Shown here: positions 25,403 through 38,200 of the stretch, one piece after another
Position numbering within the stretch: the first letter of the stretch is position 1
Layout of the letters: every line of letters starts with the position of its first letter
Assembly: GCA_948567375.1 (NCBI GenBank)
Contig: OX419758.1
Span: 28,463,001-28,527,000 of the forward strand
Length of the DNA stretch: 64,000 nucleotides
Source: Lunularia cruciata
Lineage: Eukaryota; Streptophyta; Marchantiopsida; Lunulariales; Lunulariaceae
Direction: 5' to 3'
Position numbers and translations under genes: made by a program
Notes under the pieces: generated by a model
Told to the model about the DNA's origin: nothing
What the model saw: the letters and a program-made list of their open reading frames with translations, nothing else
Database searches by the model: none

Positions 25403-28400
25403 ATGGCTACATCTTCCCATGTGGGGCCGCCTAGAGCGGCTCGAGATACATCATGCCCGGTGTGTCACCCACACTTTACGCGGCAAGGGGTAAAGACCCA
25501 TGTGGGAAGGATGCACAAGGATATGATTGAACCACTTGGGATGCCCACGTGAGGCAAGCTAGCACATCGACAGTAGTGACACTCGGGATTATGCACGCTT
25601 CTTCTATCCCTTTGTTGACCCTTCTAGGAATACCAATCCAATCAAGAGAGTGGTTAACTTCTCAAGCGGGTAGCATTTTGGGGTTATTTGAGATTAGTTT
25701 TCCATGTCCACGTCTATTCCGTAGGCTATCACGCACACTCCAAGATGAGGCTAGACAGGCTTTTTGCCTACCACTTGATCATTTGGCACGTGATCCCTTG
25801 GAAGCGTTAGCATGGTTCCTATTCCTCTTACTCCATCGATGGTGTCTTTGTTATGCTAGAGGAGGACATGACGGGCATAGAAGGTGGCCGCTAGATTTTG
25901 TCAATTTTGAGCAGGGGATTGGGCAGCCCTTCAAGAGGAGTCTATTAGGGCTACACGCTTTAGGAGACAAGTTTGACATAGGATACCATAGAGTCCACTC
26001 GATTACGACCGTGTAGGACATTGTGTTAAGCAAGAAAGTTTAGTAGAGCAGCACAAGCACTACATCCTTTGTCTATGGCTAGTCCTACTAATGAGACTAT
26101 CTCTTCCCTATGTTCACTACATCCTATGGTAGTAGAGGGACTACCACTAGAGGTCTTAGATTATCAGCCATAGTAGCCCTTATGTCTTGATATGTTACTT
26201 TTTGCACAAGCATTGTGCACTACCCCTCGCCTTTCCTCAAGAGGCTTGTCAAGGATGGTTTATGAGCACCTTAGAGATTGCTTTCAGGCAGATGATCCTT
26301 CTAGTAGTTTTATTGAGTTATTTCAAGTGGCTACAGTAGTAGCAAGAGGAGACATTCATATGTCTATTAGTCGGGTGTTAGGTGCTAGTCAACTTCTAGC
26401 ACTAGAGAAGGACACTGGGGGCATTGGACCAATTGCTATTGGAGAGATCTTTTTGCATTTTGTCAGTTGTACCATTGTCCTTCAACACCTTTTTCACTTT
26501 TGATAGCACCTCAATCCACATCAATTTGGAATAGCTACACCTGGAGGATGTGAGGCTATATCTCTAGGCATTAGAGCACTCCTAGATATCCATCCGGAGT
26601 GGGTGGTCCTACAGGTGGATATTGATAGTGTCTCAAGTGCATCCATCTTTAGAGAGCTTAAGGAGGCAAGTGGATCCTTGTTATCTTATTCCTTTTGTGT
26701 GTCTTTTTATCGCTCTCCTGCTTCCTTGTACTACCAGCACGATTGTTCACAAGGAGTCACCGTCTTGGAGTCAAATATTAGTACACATCAAGGAGATCCT
26801 TTAGGGGGACCCTTATTTGCCATAGCTCACTTTAGAGCTCTCCTATCAACTACTTTGGCTATGCCAAGTTGTGTATTTCCCTCCTTGGCAGATGATACAC
26901 ACATCGTGGTCCTTGTACATCAAATTAGGTTGGCCATTGATCACTTGACTACCGAGCTACATCTAGTTGGCTTGAGAGTTAAGGTGTCAAAGTACAAGGC
27001 ATGATCCTCTTTAGGTATCCCTCTCCACCTTGACCTTCTAAAGTGGTGTATCACATCTACAGATGGACTACGTGTTCTTGGAGTGCCAATAGGATCCAAG
27101 GATTTTGTCACATGATTCTTATACATTGCCCTTGTAGAGGATGTTCTCCATGTGGATGACCTTCCATTACTAGGAGATCTGTAGGAGCCATTTGCTATAC
27201 TCTCCTTGAGTATCGCTCGTTGACCAACGTACCTCATATGCATAGTTCTCCCTTCCACTCCTTGTCCTTCCTATCACATTTGAGAGCCTTTGATAGGAGG
27301 ATTATGGGAGTCTTTGGTGATATTAATGGACCAAGGACTTTTGAGTGTGTGACAGGGGATTTGGCACATAGAAAAATGGCTTTGCTGATCTTGTGTGAAA
27401 GGGTTGGCTTGCTATAGCACCTAAAGCATTTTTGGGTAGTTGGGCTCTCTCGATTCTATGGTTGTTGATAGGCCTATGAGCCGGCTTGTCTCTCACTCAA
27501 ACTGAACCTCTAATGGCTATCATGGTAGCGCACCATGGACTAAGAAGGCAAGGAACTCCAACTCCATCATACTCCTCCAAGGCTAACACTCCAAGACTCA
27601 AGACATTGCTCACTAGAGAACTCAATGAGAGAGAGATAGTTGCAAATGAAAGGATGATGAGTACCTCCTCACCCCTTGTTTATATACTTGCAAAAATAGT
27701 TACGTACCAAAGTTACTAATTACCGTGGTACCTCAAGTTACTAGACTAAAAGTCAAGTAAAGTCAAAAAGTAGAAAGGAAAATCCATTCACATGGGCATA
27801 TTCCACTAAGCATGTGATCTTATCTTGACCCAACCACTAAGTCAAGGATTCCTTCACATGGGCTATCCTTGGACTATAGAAGAATCCAAAACAAAAAAGC
27901 TTGTGGGCCCAAGAGTTTTCAACTCTTTCCTCAAAGCCAAACACCTAGAAATAATACCAAGTCAACACATTAGAATCTGAAATATTGGTGCTCATCTTTT
28001 TCACTTCCTCCAAAGTAAGGTCTCCTCTATCTTAGCTGTGATTAATTTTGCTAATCATGATTAACGTAGAACCATCCTTTATCTCTATATAATAATATCT
28101 CTCAAGTACTTGTAATACCAAGCTAAATATCACAATACCACACACATGCACAAATGGGTGTTACAGGCCAGTTTTGGAGACTTATGTGGCAAAGGTGGAG
28201 GAGAGATCCTATTCTCTCCAAATATTACTATGGTAGAGGAGAAATAGTCTTTCCCCATGGGCAAGAGATGACTTTCCATCTTTTGTTTCACTATCGTCAG
28301 ATTGGACTAGAGGTTTACCGCCTTCCTTGATGGAGCAAAAGTGTGAGCATACACTACATTCTCTCTTAGTTGACTCATCCATTCCTCATGCTACTAGAGC

Positions 28401-29153
28401 ACGTCTTTGCTCTTGCTCCATAAAGGATGCAAGCTCTTGGATCCTAGTTTGATCGTGCATTAGGACGTTACGACTTGCACCAACTACTTTCTCTATAGTG
28501 ATGAGGTTTCGCTTAGGTTTGGTCCACCCATTTGCATCTTCATTACTCACTTGTGAGTGTGGTTCTACGATAGATGCAACAACAATCCATTTGACACTTT
28601 GTCCTTTTAGAGGACAGAGGATATGCTATTAGGGACATAGTTTTTGCTATGGCACAAGAGTGTGGATACTTGGCTTTGGAGGGAGCATTCATATGCTTTG
28701 CAGACAACACGTGTCAAGGCAGATTTATACTTGGTCCAAGATGGTCAGGTGATAGTAGCGGGCATCGTGGTTACGGACCCTACATGGGATACAATTTTGG
28801 AGGGAGTGATTACCCATCCCCTTGGATGGGCGGCGAGTGCAGCAGTAGGTCGCAAGGTCTCCAAGTATAGGAGCATGCAGCAAGGTCACCTCTTTGTCCC
28901 TCTAGCCTTGGAGTTATATGGAGTGATGGACACGGCGTTTGACACGTTTGTCAAGGAGTGCACGAGAGCTTATCATGTTAGGCGCCAGGGAGTACCACTC
29001 TCACTCTTATACTTTATAGCATATTTTAAGCAGCATGTGTCCATTGCTCTACAAAGAGCAGTGGTTGGTGCAATCCATAGGAGAGCAATCACACTAGGTG
29101 ATGCTTCTTCGGATGCTCTAGTTGTTACGACTTACATAGCTCGGATATCTTAG
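25403..29153 (+). pseudogene. Non-LTR copy B: zinc finger, RT, endonuclease
   Basis: An ATG at 25403 opens a 49-codon frame with a C2H2 finger at 25454-25516 (CPVCHPHF, then THVGRMH). The frame shifts into 25549-26016. RT is best seen at 26603-27004, with QGDPLGGPLFA and the catalytic-site ADDTH. The final open stretch 28644-29153 reads DLYLVQDGQVIVAGIVVTDP, later KVSKYRS and FVPLALELYG. This fits the PD-(D/E)XK restriction-like endonuclease that ends R2-type non-LTR elements. Such elements insert by nicking a target and priming on it. The segment 27477-28165 is a foreign inverted solo LTR. Frameshifts and stops make this copy dead. Family assignment is by motif order only. Confidence 0.65.
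27477..28165 (-). repeat. Solo LTR of gypsy III, inverted
   Basis: 689 bp, the reverse complement of 10113-10799, from TGTAACACCC (at 28165) to GGCTCA (at 27477). GGCC(T/A) lies on both outer sides (27471-27475 and 28166-28170), a likely target duplication. The same non-LTR region in copy A (22950-22970) has no insertion. Confidence 0.85.
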
Positions 29154-29284
29154 GTGAAGTAGGGCAGATTTCTCATATAGACTCTATTGGAGCCTAGCCC
29201 CATTTTACCTTTTTCGTCTCTCCCTTGTACGGCTTGATGGGGTCTTTCATCCTTCATGTTCTCTATGCAGTCGCCTTTTTCTTC
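29154..29284 (+). repeat. Non-LTR copy B 3' tail
   Basis: Begins just after the endonuclease stop. It contains 'gggcagatttctcatatag', 'tctcccttgtacggcttgatgggg' and a pyrimidine-rich end. Reversed copies of this tail form the cluster at 31200-31577. Right of it, the sequence rejoins the duplicated block shared with 41995. Confidence 0.65.
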
Positions 29285-30380
29285 AGCTGGCAAGTTCATT
29301 AGATTAGATTAGGGGAGCCAGTCGGGAGACACCCCTCTTTGGTCGGGAGATATCCTTTGTCAACCTTGTCAATCTTGTCAATTGTTTCCTTTAATCTCAA
29401 AAAAAATTTAAAAATTTATACATTTAATATTAAAGTGACTTTTAAAACAACATAGAGCCTTCATATATCTCATCTGGTTTCCTCTACTAATATCTTGCCT
29501 ATGTGTGCATACATGTATATTTGATTTGAATTGAGAAAAAGGTTTGCCAAGTAACCGTCTTGCAATCATGAACACAAAGGCTGCGGACACTATGTTCATA
29601 ATTTATCTTTTCTAATATGGTCTAATTGGTATAATGTCTAAACGGATGTCTCCGCCCAAGGAGGGGTGTCTCCCGACTGGCTACCTGGATTAAATTGTGC
29701 GTCAATAATCAGTATCAACATCCACATCAGAACTAGTAATTTGAGATTTAATTGGTTGTACATGCTCTGAATATTTCCTTTTCTTCTGTTCTTGTTTTTT
29801 TCACCAACTGTTCATTCCGAAGGCAAGTTCAGTGGATACACTTAATGCATAATTTCAACAAATCTATTAAAACACCGTTATTAGGCAAATTCACCGAACT
29901 CGATGCAGAGCGATTAGTTTCAACACTCAGATTGAGACAATGTTGATAAGATATGTTCGTTTTATATAACAAGTTCCGTTAAAACTCGCTTAATCTCGAC
30001 ACCAATGCTTAATTTCAACGCACATTGGAACGGTCTTAGATTGAAAAGAAACTATAGTCATTTTGCTGGTTTTCATGTTTAAATTATCCTCTAATGATTA
30101 CCAAGTTTTCAATTTTGATTTTCCTCATTTATAAGTTTACCTCAAATCTTGCATAGATCTTACAAAAAAGTTGATTTGATCACCTCACTCATACTCGCAC
30201 TAAGCTCAGTCTCCTTACTATTGCTATCTGTAGTCGATGACGGTATCCTTTGCTCCTTTCATTTGTCTAATATATCTAATCAACTGTTGCATTTGGGTTC
30301 AACTTCACTTGCACCCATTAACCTATGAGAACTTTGAATTCACCTTTCAGTAAATCTCTCCAATCTGCGAAACTGAGGCC
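29285..30380. repeat. Duplicated block, copy 1 continued
   Basis: No gene seen. Closely matches 41995-43210, including 'aggggagcc.gtcgg', the 'ctcatctggtttcct' stretch and 'ctcgcactaagctcagtctcc' (30193). That last motif recurs at 34647 and 43046. The 124-bp stretch doubled in copy 2 is single here. Confidence 0.75.
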
Positions 30381-31190
30381 TTCAGGAAAAATTGTTTCGT
30401 TCTTATTCTTTGGTCAAGCTTGTTTCTGAACTCTCATTGACCTCTCTTCAACTCGACGGGTATCTTCAGGTTTCTTTCTCGGTCAACTTTCCTAGTTTGA
30501 AACATTTAGATGTACAAGAAAATTCTTTGAGTGCAATTTCTGGTGGTTACCCTCAACTCTCCCTGTTGACAAATCTCAAGTTTCAATACCAATCAATTGA
30601 ACGCTTTCATTCCCAAATATCTACGATTTGTCCTATTGGAGTAAATGTCTAACAGGGCGTGTTATATCATCTTTCTTCGAGACTCTAGCTTTCTGGGCTA
30701 ATTGGTGAAAATCCCTTCTCTTTCTCTGTTCAGTTCTCCAAACTCTCACTTCGTTCTTTCTTTTGAAGATTTTAAGGATGTCTTCACCCGCAGATTTGCG
30801 AACACTCGATATCTCGTCCCAACTCTAATTTAAAGTCCTTAAGTATTCGTGTGATTATTCTCCAGTCATTTCCTCTCAAATATGTCTCGTCTCAGATTAC
30901 CAACGCGAGACCTATATCTTGCCGACAACCTTCCGAATTCCCTAAGTTGACTGCGTTCTATGCTTTGCGTCTCGCTAAGATCCTCTTTCTGAATTTTATT
31001 TATAATCTCTATGAAGTCTAATCTCGGATGCTTGACTTTTCTCATTAACCTATAGGATCATGGCCCGGAGGTTCTGTTCCTGATAACTTCGTACTTACAT
31101 CTCTCGTTGGGGATTTTCGCCTGATCCGCGGTTCTCTTGTGCGTGATGTTCAAGTGGTTCACTACGAATTACACGAAAACAAAGCGAGAG
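30381..31190 (+). pseudogene. Leucine-rich-repeat-like remnant
   Basis: The stretch 30392-30652 translates with spaced leucines resembling LRR units (LTSLQLDGYLQ, FPSLKHLDVQENSLS, PQLSLLTNLKF). Downstream frames give only fragments. The first half is duplicated at 43215-43585. There is no start, no full repeat register and several stops, so the function is not assigned. The tail cluster at 31200 interrupts the downstream end. Confidence 0.3.
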
Positions 31191-31199
31191 AGAAGGCGA

Positions 31200-31577
31200 C
31201 CGGCTTGATGAGAAGACCCTGTCAAGCCCGTACAAGGGAGAGACAAAAAAGGTAAAATGGAGCTAAGCCTCAATAGAGTCATTATGAGAAATCTGCCCTA
31301 CCACACCTAAGATATCCACCCATCAAACCGGACAAGGGAGACACAAAAAAAGTCAAGGGAGAAACAAAAAAGGTATATGGGGCTAAGCCCCAGTAGAGTC
31401 TATATGAGAAATCTACCCTACCGCACCTAAGATATCCGGGCTATGCAAGCCAGGAATGCAAGGGAGAGACAAAAAAAGTCAAGGGAGAGACAAAAAAGGT
31501 AAATGGGGCTAAGCCCCAGTAGAGTCTATATGAGAAATCTACCCTACCGCACCTAAGATATCCGGGCTATGCAAGCC
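31200..31577 (-). repeat. Cluster of three inverted non-LTR tails
   Basis: Three minus-strand copies of the non-LTR 3' tail: about 31200-31317, 31334-31451 and 31460-31577. The last two are 126 bp apart and nearly identical, including the same 5' truncation point. AAGGGAGA-type and GCCAGGAATGCAA motifs sit at the junctions (31449, 31574, 31623), and a degenerate copy lies near 31600. This suggests repeated insertion at one site followed by tandem duplication. Confidence 0.7.
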
Positions 31578-31963
31578 AGGAATGCAAAAGGTAAACAGCC
31601 AGGAAAGCAAAAGGAAAGCAAAGCCAGGAATGCAAAAGGATTGATATTCTCACGCGTGTGAGTTTCAAGTCGTTGTGAAGCCGGAGGATCTCAGTATTAA
31701 TGGGTATCTCCATGGACCTTTAGTACTTTATTTAGATCTCACGCACGGGGGATAGATCAACTCAAGTGGAAGATTAAATGAGCTCTTTCTTCTATCACGA
31801 TGTGGTGACACTGCTCTCGATGAGTGTTGGTCAAATAAGACCAATAACTTTCTAGTCAAATCTCTCAGTACTTCGTTGGAATCCGAATTTTAAATTCCTC
31901 ATCAGGATATGAGGACGTAGGTCCTGATTTGGAGTTCCTCCCTCATGAGCGTGTTCGGATCCA

Positions 31964-34414
31964 TTACAGATACATCTGTTCTACCCAACTGTTTAGAGCT
32001 TTCTTTGAAGATCCGCCAACGCTTACCGCTTCTTCGGCTTTCGATTTCATCTCAAGGACTCTGGCCCTCTTAAGCTTTCCTTCTTCCGCCACCATCAGGG
32101 TACGTATACCACTCTCAAAGTCTCGGTGTCCCACAAGAGCTCGACAAGGCCTATTCATGGTGTTAGGTAACTCCACAGCTACTTTTAACGTCTCCACAAA
32201 GTGCCTGCAAAATGTCATGAAGAAACCAACATGAGTTTGTCTTCAACTTCAAAGAGGTCATTCTCTGCCAAATGACGTGATCTTTGTACTTGGATTTGGA
32301 GATCCCAGAAAGACGAAGAGCTTCTACTAATCAATCTTTACATACTGTAATTAAGGAAGTGACAGATTCATCTTTCTGATCTATATCTTTAACTTTTAAT
32401 CTACTAGCTACGGAATTTCATTAACTGATGCACATTCAGCGCGTAACCTTTCCTACTCTGCAAGTTACTCTTCCTCCAAAGAACATCAGATTCTATATCC
32501 TGATGTATCCAATGGGCCTTCTCTCTCCCACTCTTTATAGCCATTCAGGTCTCAAGGATCTGAGCAAGTCTACCAGACAGTCACTTAGTCTGCAACGGTA
32601 AGATTATGGGGACCTTGCAGTATCTTCGTCCATTCCCTATTATATCAATTTTCAGCCAAGATATGGGATATAGAGTTACGCGTGCAAATCGACTATAACT
32701 TTCTATGTGAGGGAATTACTACACATTAACTGCAACATTTGATAGAAATACTTCTTGGAATGACTAGACATGAAGATTCTCGTACCTTGCGTTCAGACGT
32801 TGCTCTGCTCCTTGAGGCCAAGCCAGGATTGGAACTCCCATGGTTATACTTTCTAGAAGTGAAGACCATCCACAGTGACAAACAAAACCGCCTACTGAAG
32901 CATGACCCAGAATCTCCAACTGAGGTACCCAGCCACAGAATATTCTTCCCTTGTCTTTCGTTCTCTCCTCATAACCTGTAGGAAGCACCTCCTCTAAACT
33001 AGAAAAGTTATCTTTCCCTTTAGGCAGAACCCACAGAAAATTTTGCTGGCTGTTTTCCAAGGCTACAGCAAGCTCGTATATTTGCTTGGCCTGAAGACGA
33101 ACCATGCTGCCAAGGCAGATGTACAACACAGACAGGGGAGGTTGCTTCTCTAGCCATTCTAGACATGGGTTTCCGAGATTCTCCAGTCCTGGGACAAACG
33201 CCTTGTCCGAAAACGTGCTAGCTATGTGGAGAGGTCCAACAGGAAAGACTCGTGGAACCTGCAAAGTGTTATAAACTGTTTAAGTATACTGCCAGGTTGC
33301 TGGACAGCTAGCTGCCCACTACTTTAAGTACAATTGCAACAGCACCCCGTCTGTCGATACTACTCGTAAACTATCCGAACCCTTGCTAAACCATGCTCCT
33401 TAAGAGAGGAACTGTTTTCCTCCAAAGATGTGGTGTAAACTCAGTACGGTTGTAACTCTAAACCATATAAAGATCTCTGCAGTACATTCACGGCAATGAT
33501 TGAGACAAGAGGGCTAGCAATTGAAGTGATTACCTTGCCAGACCGGCGGCCGTGAGTAAGAAGTGACTCAATCGTCTCTGATTCCAAATCGTAAAAGGTA
33601 TTTATCACTACACCATCAGAGCTTAGCACGAAGTTTCCTATGGGATTGATTGCACCGGCCGGAAGAAGGTGCAGGGTGATGGGAAGATCATCGTATGAGA
33701 GCCTTGGAATACCTGGAATATTTTCCCAAAAGCCTTCAAACTTCGCCACCTTGCCCTCCACCAAGGGCACAGCGCTAGCATTTTCAGTTGTGAGACTTGC
33801 AAATCCCGTAACAAACCTTGCAAAAATCGCTCCATTGCTGAAGAAGGAGTAGATGGGAATTTCCAACTGCAACGCTATATCCTGCATCAAATGAGGGAAA
33901 TATTCAAATGCCATTATCAAGCCATGTTCCACTCTAAAATGAATGCACATTTCCAGCAGAAAATTGTGAAGCGGAGAGCTGAAGGCAAAAGACGATTGCA
34001 TACCTGTGTCCATGGGAGAAATCTGTCTGCAACTATGCAGGTAGGTCCTGGTAAACCTGCCTTTCGACCAGCAACCAACTTTTCAACGTAGGGCTTGAAG
34101 CCCTTCTCCGCTTTCTCTGAAGCCTGAAATGGGTTAACTGTATCCCGATTAACGGGTGCAAGTGGTTCAAACTCCAAAGCCTCTAAACGGAAGTCGAGTC
34201 CCTGCAGCTCGTCTACAGACCCAACCTTCGGTTGCAACTTCTCTATGAGCGTTCGTTCACCTACAAATGTGACAGTGACCCCTCTCTCCGCAACTGTCTT
34301 GGCTAATCTGTACATCGAAGCGACGTGGGCTTGGGTAGTCATTGGGATTACCAATACATGAGCCTTCTTCGTCTGCACATCTCCACTACTACTCCTACCA
34401 TTTTCAGCATCCAT
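31964..34414 (-). CDS. UDP-glycosyltransferase (family GT1), four exons
   Basis: Exons on the minus strand are 34414-34004, 33881-33534, 33258-32786 and 32204-31964, all with GT-AG introns, giving 490 residues in one open frame (typical GT1 length is 450-500). The enzyme moves a sugar from UDP-sugar to a small acceptor in the cytosol. The acceptor is unknown. The N-terminal strand HVLVIPMTTQAH carries the expected catalytic His (residue 30); Asp130 in VADRF fits the helper Asp. The PSPG box spans residues 363-406, exactly 44 long, from WVPQ to GAEQ. The final Gln usually goes with UDP-glucose. HCGWS replaces the common HCGWN. The ATG at 34414 is the first in frame. No break is seen, in contrast to every neighbour. 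Introns are 122, 275 and 581 bp. Confidence 0.9.
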
Positions 34415-34639
34415 GGAGAAAGTTCCTGACCACCCAGGAATCTCGAAAGTAAGACACAGCGCCCGAAACCTCGAAATTGAGCACAGTCGTCGAGTGATAA
34501 GAGAAGGGAGTTCCTGAAGAGTGCCTGAGTGAGTACCCAGTGAATGAAATTGGTTTACAATCAATCGACCTTGTTCTGAATACTCTGTGTTTCACTGTCA
34601 ACTCTACTCAGTGCGAGTGTGCTTGACAACGTAACTCAA

Positions 34640-35290
34640 CTCAGTGCCTCACACTCGCACTAAGCTCAGTCTCCTTACTATTGCTATCTATGGTCGATGA
34701 CGGTGTCGTTTGTCGGCCAAAAAGGATGCGCCTAGGATTGTCCACGAATATCTCGGAGAGACTTAACAGTATTTGCCACTTTATGGGTCTTCCCATCCTT
34801 CCTCTTATCCTACGCGGTCGCCTTTCTTCTTTTGCGGCTTCGTGTTATCGTTACCCCAAGTTGTCCAAAAGACTTTACAATATATATCCGGTTGTAAAAC
34901 TTGACTCGAACTTTAAACAAACACCTGTGTGCTTGGGTAGGAAAATAAAAATCTTTCGAGTTAAAGGTAAAACAATGTTAATTCTCTAAGAGTAATTCTA
35001 ATTCTGTAAAAGAGTTTACAAGGGTAAAACTCTCCAATCTTATGTTCTATAGTCAAATCTAGAGAAGAGTGTCTGATTTGCATAAACTGGAGAGTTAAAT
35101 CAACATGTACAAACAAATAGATTCGTTAGGAATCCACATTCCTGAAGTGACACTCATTCCCAATACGTAACATTGATTATGTTAAGGAGAGAATAACGAG
35201 TACTTAATATTGAGTGTATCATTGATCATGCTTTTACCATGGACACGAGGGGATGGAGGCAACGTGAAGAGAAAGAAACTCAAGAATAGG
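34640..35290. other. Mosaic non-coding region upstream of the glycosyltransferase
   Basis: 34645-34700 repeats the 'ctcgcactaagctcagtctcc' segment of 30193 and 43046. 34785-34835 resembles the non-LTR tail end. 35050-35290 matches 13790-14040 (5' region of non-LTR copy A), so this is the left edge of copy C, broken by chromovirus 2. The glycosyltransferase promoter must lie left of 34640 or inside this region; no clear TATA box was seen. Confidence 0.55.
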
Positions 35291-38200
35291 CGACCTTAAC
35301 AAGTTGCACAGATTGAATTTGTGGAGCGGCATAGTCAGAGAAACAAGGAATCCCAATAGGAAATTTTGAGCCACCTACTAGGAGCTTGATTAGTTCCAAT
35401 GGGATTGAAGACTCGACATATGTAAATTTGTTTCACTTGCAAGGTATTATATCTAATCGGGATGGTAAGATTTTGGTTGATTTTGGAAGTTCAGAGAATG
35501 CATGTCTATACAAGTAGCAAAAGAATTGGGTATTCCTATCAAGCCAGTAATTGGAAGTCGATTGATGATGGCGGATGGAAGAAAGGGTTATGCATTCGAT
35601 ACCTTGCTCTTGTTACCCTCAAGATTGGGAAGGAGTATTTGGAGTGTATGAGATTTGAAGTGGCACCTCTACAGTGCGATGTCATTCTAGGACTACCTTG
35701 GCTTGAATGTCATAAGGTTCAATTTGATTGGACCCAACGAAAAATTCAAGTACAACACCAAGGTAGGAATTTCCGATTAGGTTGTATGGCACCTCTGAGT
35801 AAGACCCCTAAAAATAGTCAGTCCCCGGATGGGAAGTTTATCGAGAAGATAGCCATAGACCAAGTCTTGAAGATGGGAAGTTTACCAAGAAAGCAGCCAT
35901 GGAGCAAGATTTGAAGAAAGATGAGTCCCTAGATGGGAAGTTTGTTAGTGAAGCAGCCATAGAACAAGCTTTGGAGGAAGATAAGTCTATTTTTGTAGTG
36001 TGCATCAAGCCGATTTCACAAGGACAATTTGAGGAGGGCCAAGAGCCTCATAAAGCAATGGTTGATCAGATAGTTCAAGAGTTTGCGGACGTGTTTCTGG
36101 ATGATCTGCCAAAGGAATTACCCTCCGATTGTGGTATGCCCTTCAAGATTGAGGTATTGTCAAAGAGTACTCCAATGAGTAGACCAATCTATCGGCTCTC
36201 ACCAAAGGAGTTGGAGGAGTTGTGAACAATACTTACGAAGTTGTTGGAGAATGACTTCATACAACATAGCACCTCTCCTTGGGGAGCACCGGTACTATTT
36301 GTTCCGAAGAAGGATGGAGGACTTTGTTTCTGTATTAATTATCATGGGCTCAATAAGCAAATAGTGAAGAATGCATATCCTTTGCCTTGGATCGATGACT
36401 TGCTTGATCAATTGAATGGAGCAAGGTAATTTTCCAAGTTGGATCTTTGCAATTGCTATTGGCAAATCCCCATTGATAGGAAGGATGTGCAAATGACTAT
36501 CTTTTGCACAAGGTATGGCATTTCGAGTGGAGAGTTCTACCTTTTGGGCTCACTAATGCTCCAATAGTCTTCATGGATCAGATGCATTGGGTGTTGGATG
36601 GACTATTGGATCGGTAAGTGGTGGTGTTCTTGGATGATATCTTAATCTATAGCAAGATAGAGGTAGAACAAGTGAATCATGTGCAAGAAGTCCTAAGACA
36701 ACTATGACAATGGAAATTTTACTGTAAAAAATCAAAGTCTGCTTTTTGGAAGAAGGAAGTTACCTTCTTGGATCACAAGATCTTATCGGAGGGGATCAAG
36801 ATTGGAGGGGATCAAGATGGAAGAGGAGAATATCAAGGCCATTACTGATTTGCCTACTCCAAAGGATGTTACAAAATTACAAGCATTTAATGGATTGGCC
36901 AGTTTTTACCGACGGTTCATCCATTATTATGCTCATGTAGTTGTACCATTGACTAACCTCTTGGGAAAGAACTTGAGCTTCTAGTAGACCACCAAGCACA
37001 AAGAAGCATTCTAGAAGTTGAAACATATGGTGTCTTCAAGGTCCATTCTTCAACCCTATGACCCTCAGCTACCTTGTGTGATTGATTTTGATGCTTCTAA
37101 CTTTGCAATTGGAGCCGTATGCAATAGGAATTCCTAGATGGACTACATCACATTGCCTTTATGTCTCGCCAATTAAATACCGTTGAAAGAAATTACTCTG
37201 CTTGAGATCAAGAACAACTTGCAATGGTATATGCCACCAAGGTATGGAGGCATTATTTCTTGGGGAACAAGTGATCATGCAAATTGATCATAAACTATTG
37301 TTGTAGACCTTACACTTGGAACACATGAAGTGTTGATATCATCGATGGGAGGAACAAATCTAATTATTTGACATCAAACTTGAGTACAAACTAGGTTGGT
37401 TCCATGTCATCCTTGATACTCTATCACAACAACTTGATTTGAAGTCTCTTCCTCTCATCATGGTAGCAATTAAGACAATATCAATTGACTCCAAGGTCCA
37501 AAATGAATATTGATCAGCCTTACAACAAGATCTTCTCTTCCAAATGGTACATGGTCATCTACAGCATGCAACAAGGAGTAAAACACCTTTTCCTTCAAGG
37601 AAAGCCTTCTATTCCATGAGGACCAGATCTATGTTCCAGCCAAAGGTGATCTCCGACTTGTGTGCCTTCAAAAAGCCCATGACTTACCAATAGTTGGTCA
37701 CATAGGTGTGGACAAGACCTTGCGTACCCTCCAATGCCGATGGTGGTGGCCCAACATGACATGAGATGTTTGAGAGTTTGTCCGATCGTGTGAGAGCTGC
37801 AAATGTAACAAGGCCAACAACCAAAAGCCAAGTGGACTCCTTCAACCACTCTCCATTCCATCCCCTCAATGGCAACACGTCAGCTTAGATCTCATCACAT
37901 CCTTGCCCGAGACAAAGCAAGGACACACAATAATTGTGGTGTTTGTGGATAAGCTTAGTAAGCAAATCCACTTGGCACCAACCTTTGATATCGTGGATGC
38001 TCCAACCTTAGCGTAAATCTACTTCAACAATGTCTTCAAGCATCATGGGATGCCATTTTTACTCATCTCTGACCGTGATCCTCGATTCATTGGGAAGTTT
38101 TGGCAAGCACTCTTCTAAATACTCGACACCAAGCTTACTTTGTCCACAGCCTATCATCCTCAAATTGATGGACAAACCAAACGTGCAAATCATACCTTGG

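Noticed and set aside
33638-34091. Open frames in other frames across the glycosyltransferase
   Set aside because: They overlap spliced exons whose four-exon model sums to a continuous 490-residue GT1 protein.
34414-34564. N-terminal extension of the glycosyltransferase to 34564
   Set aside because: The frame is open but begins at TTG; the first ATG is at 34414 and gives a normal GT1 N-terminus.
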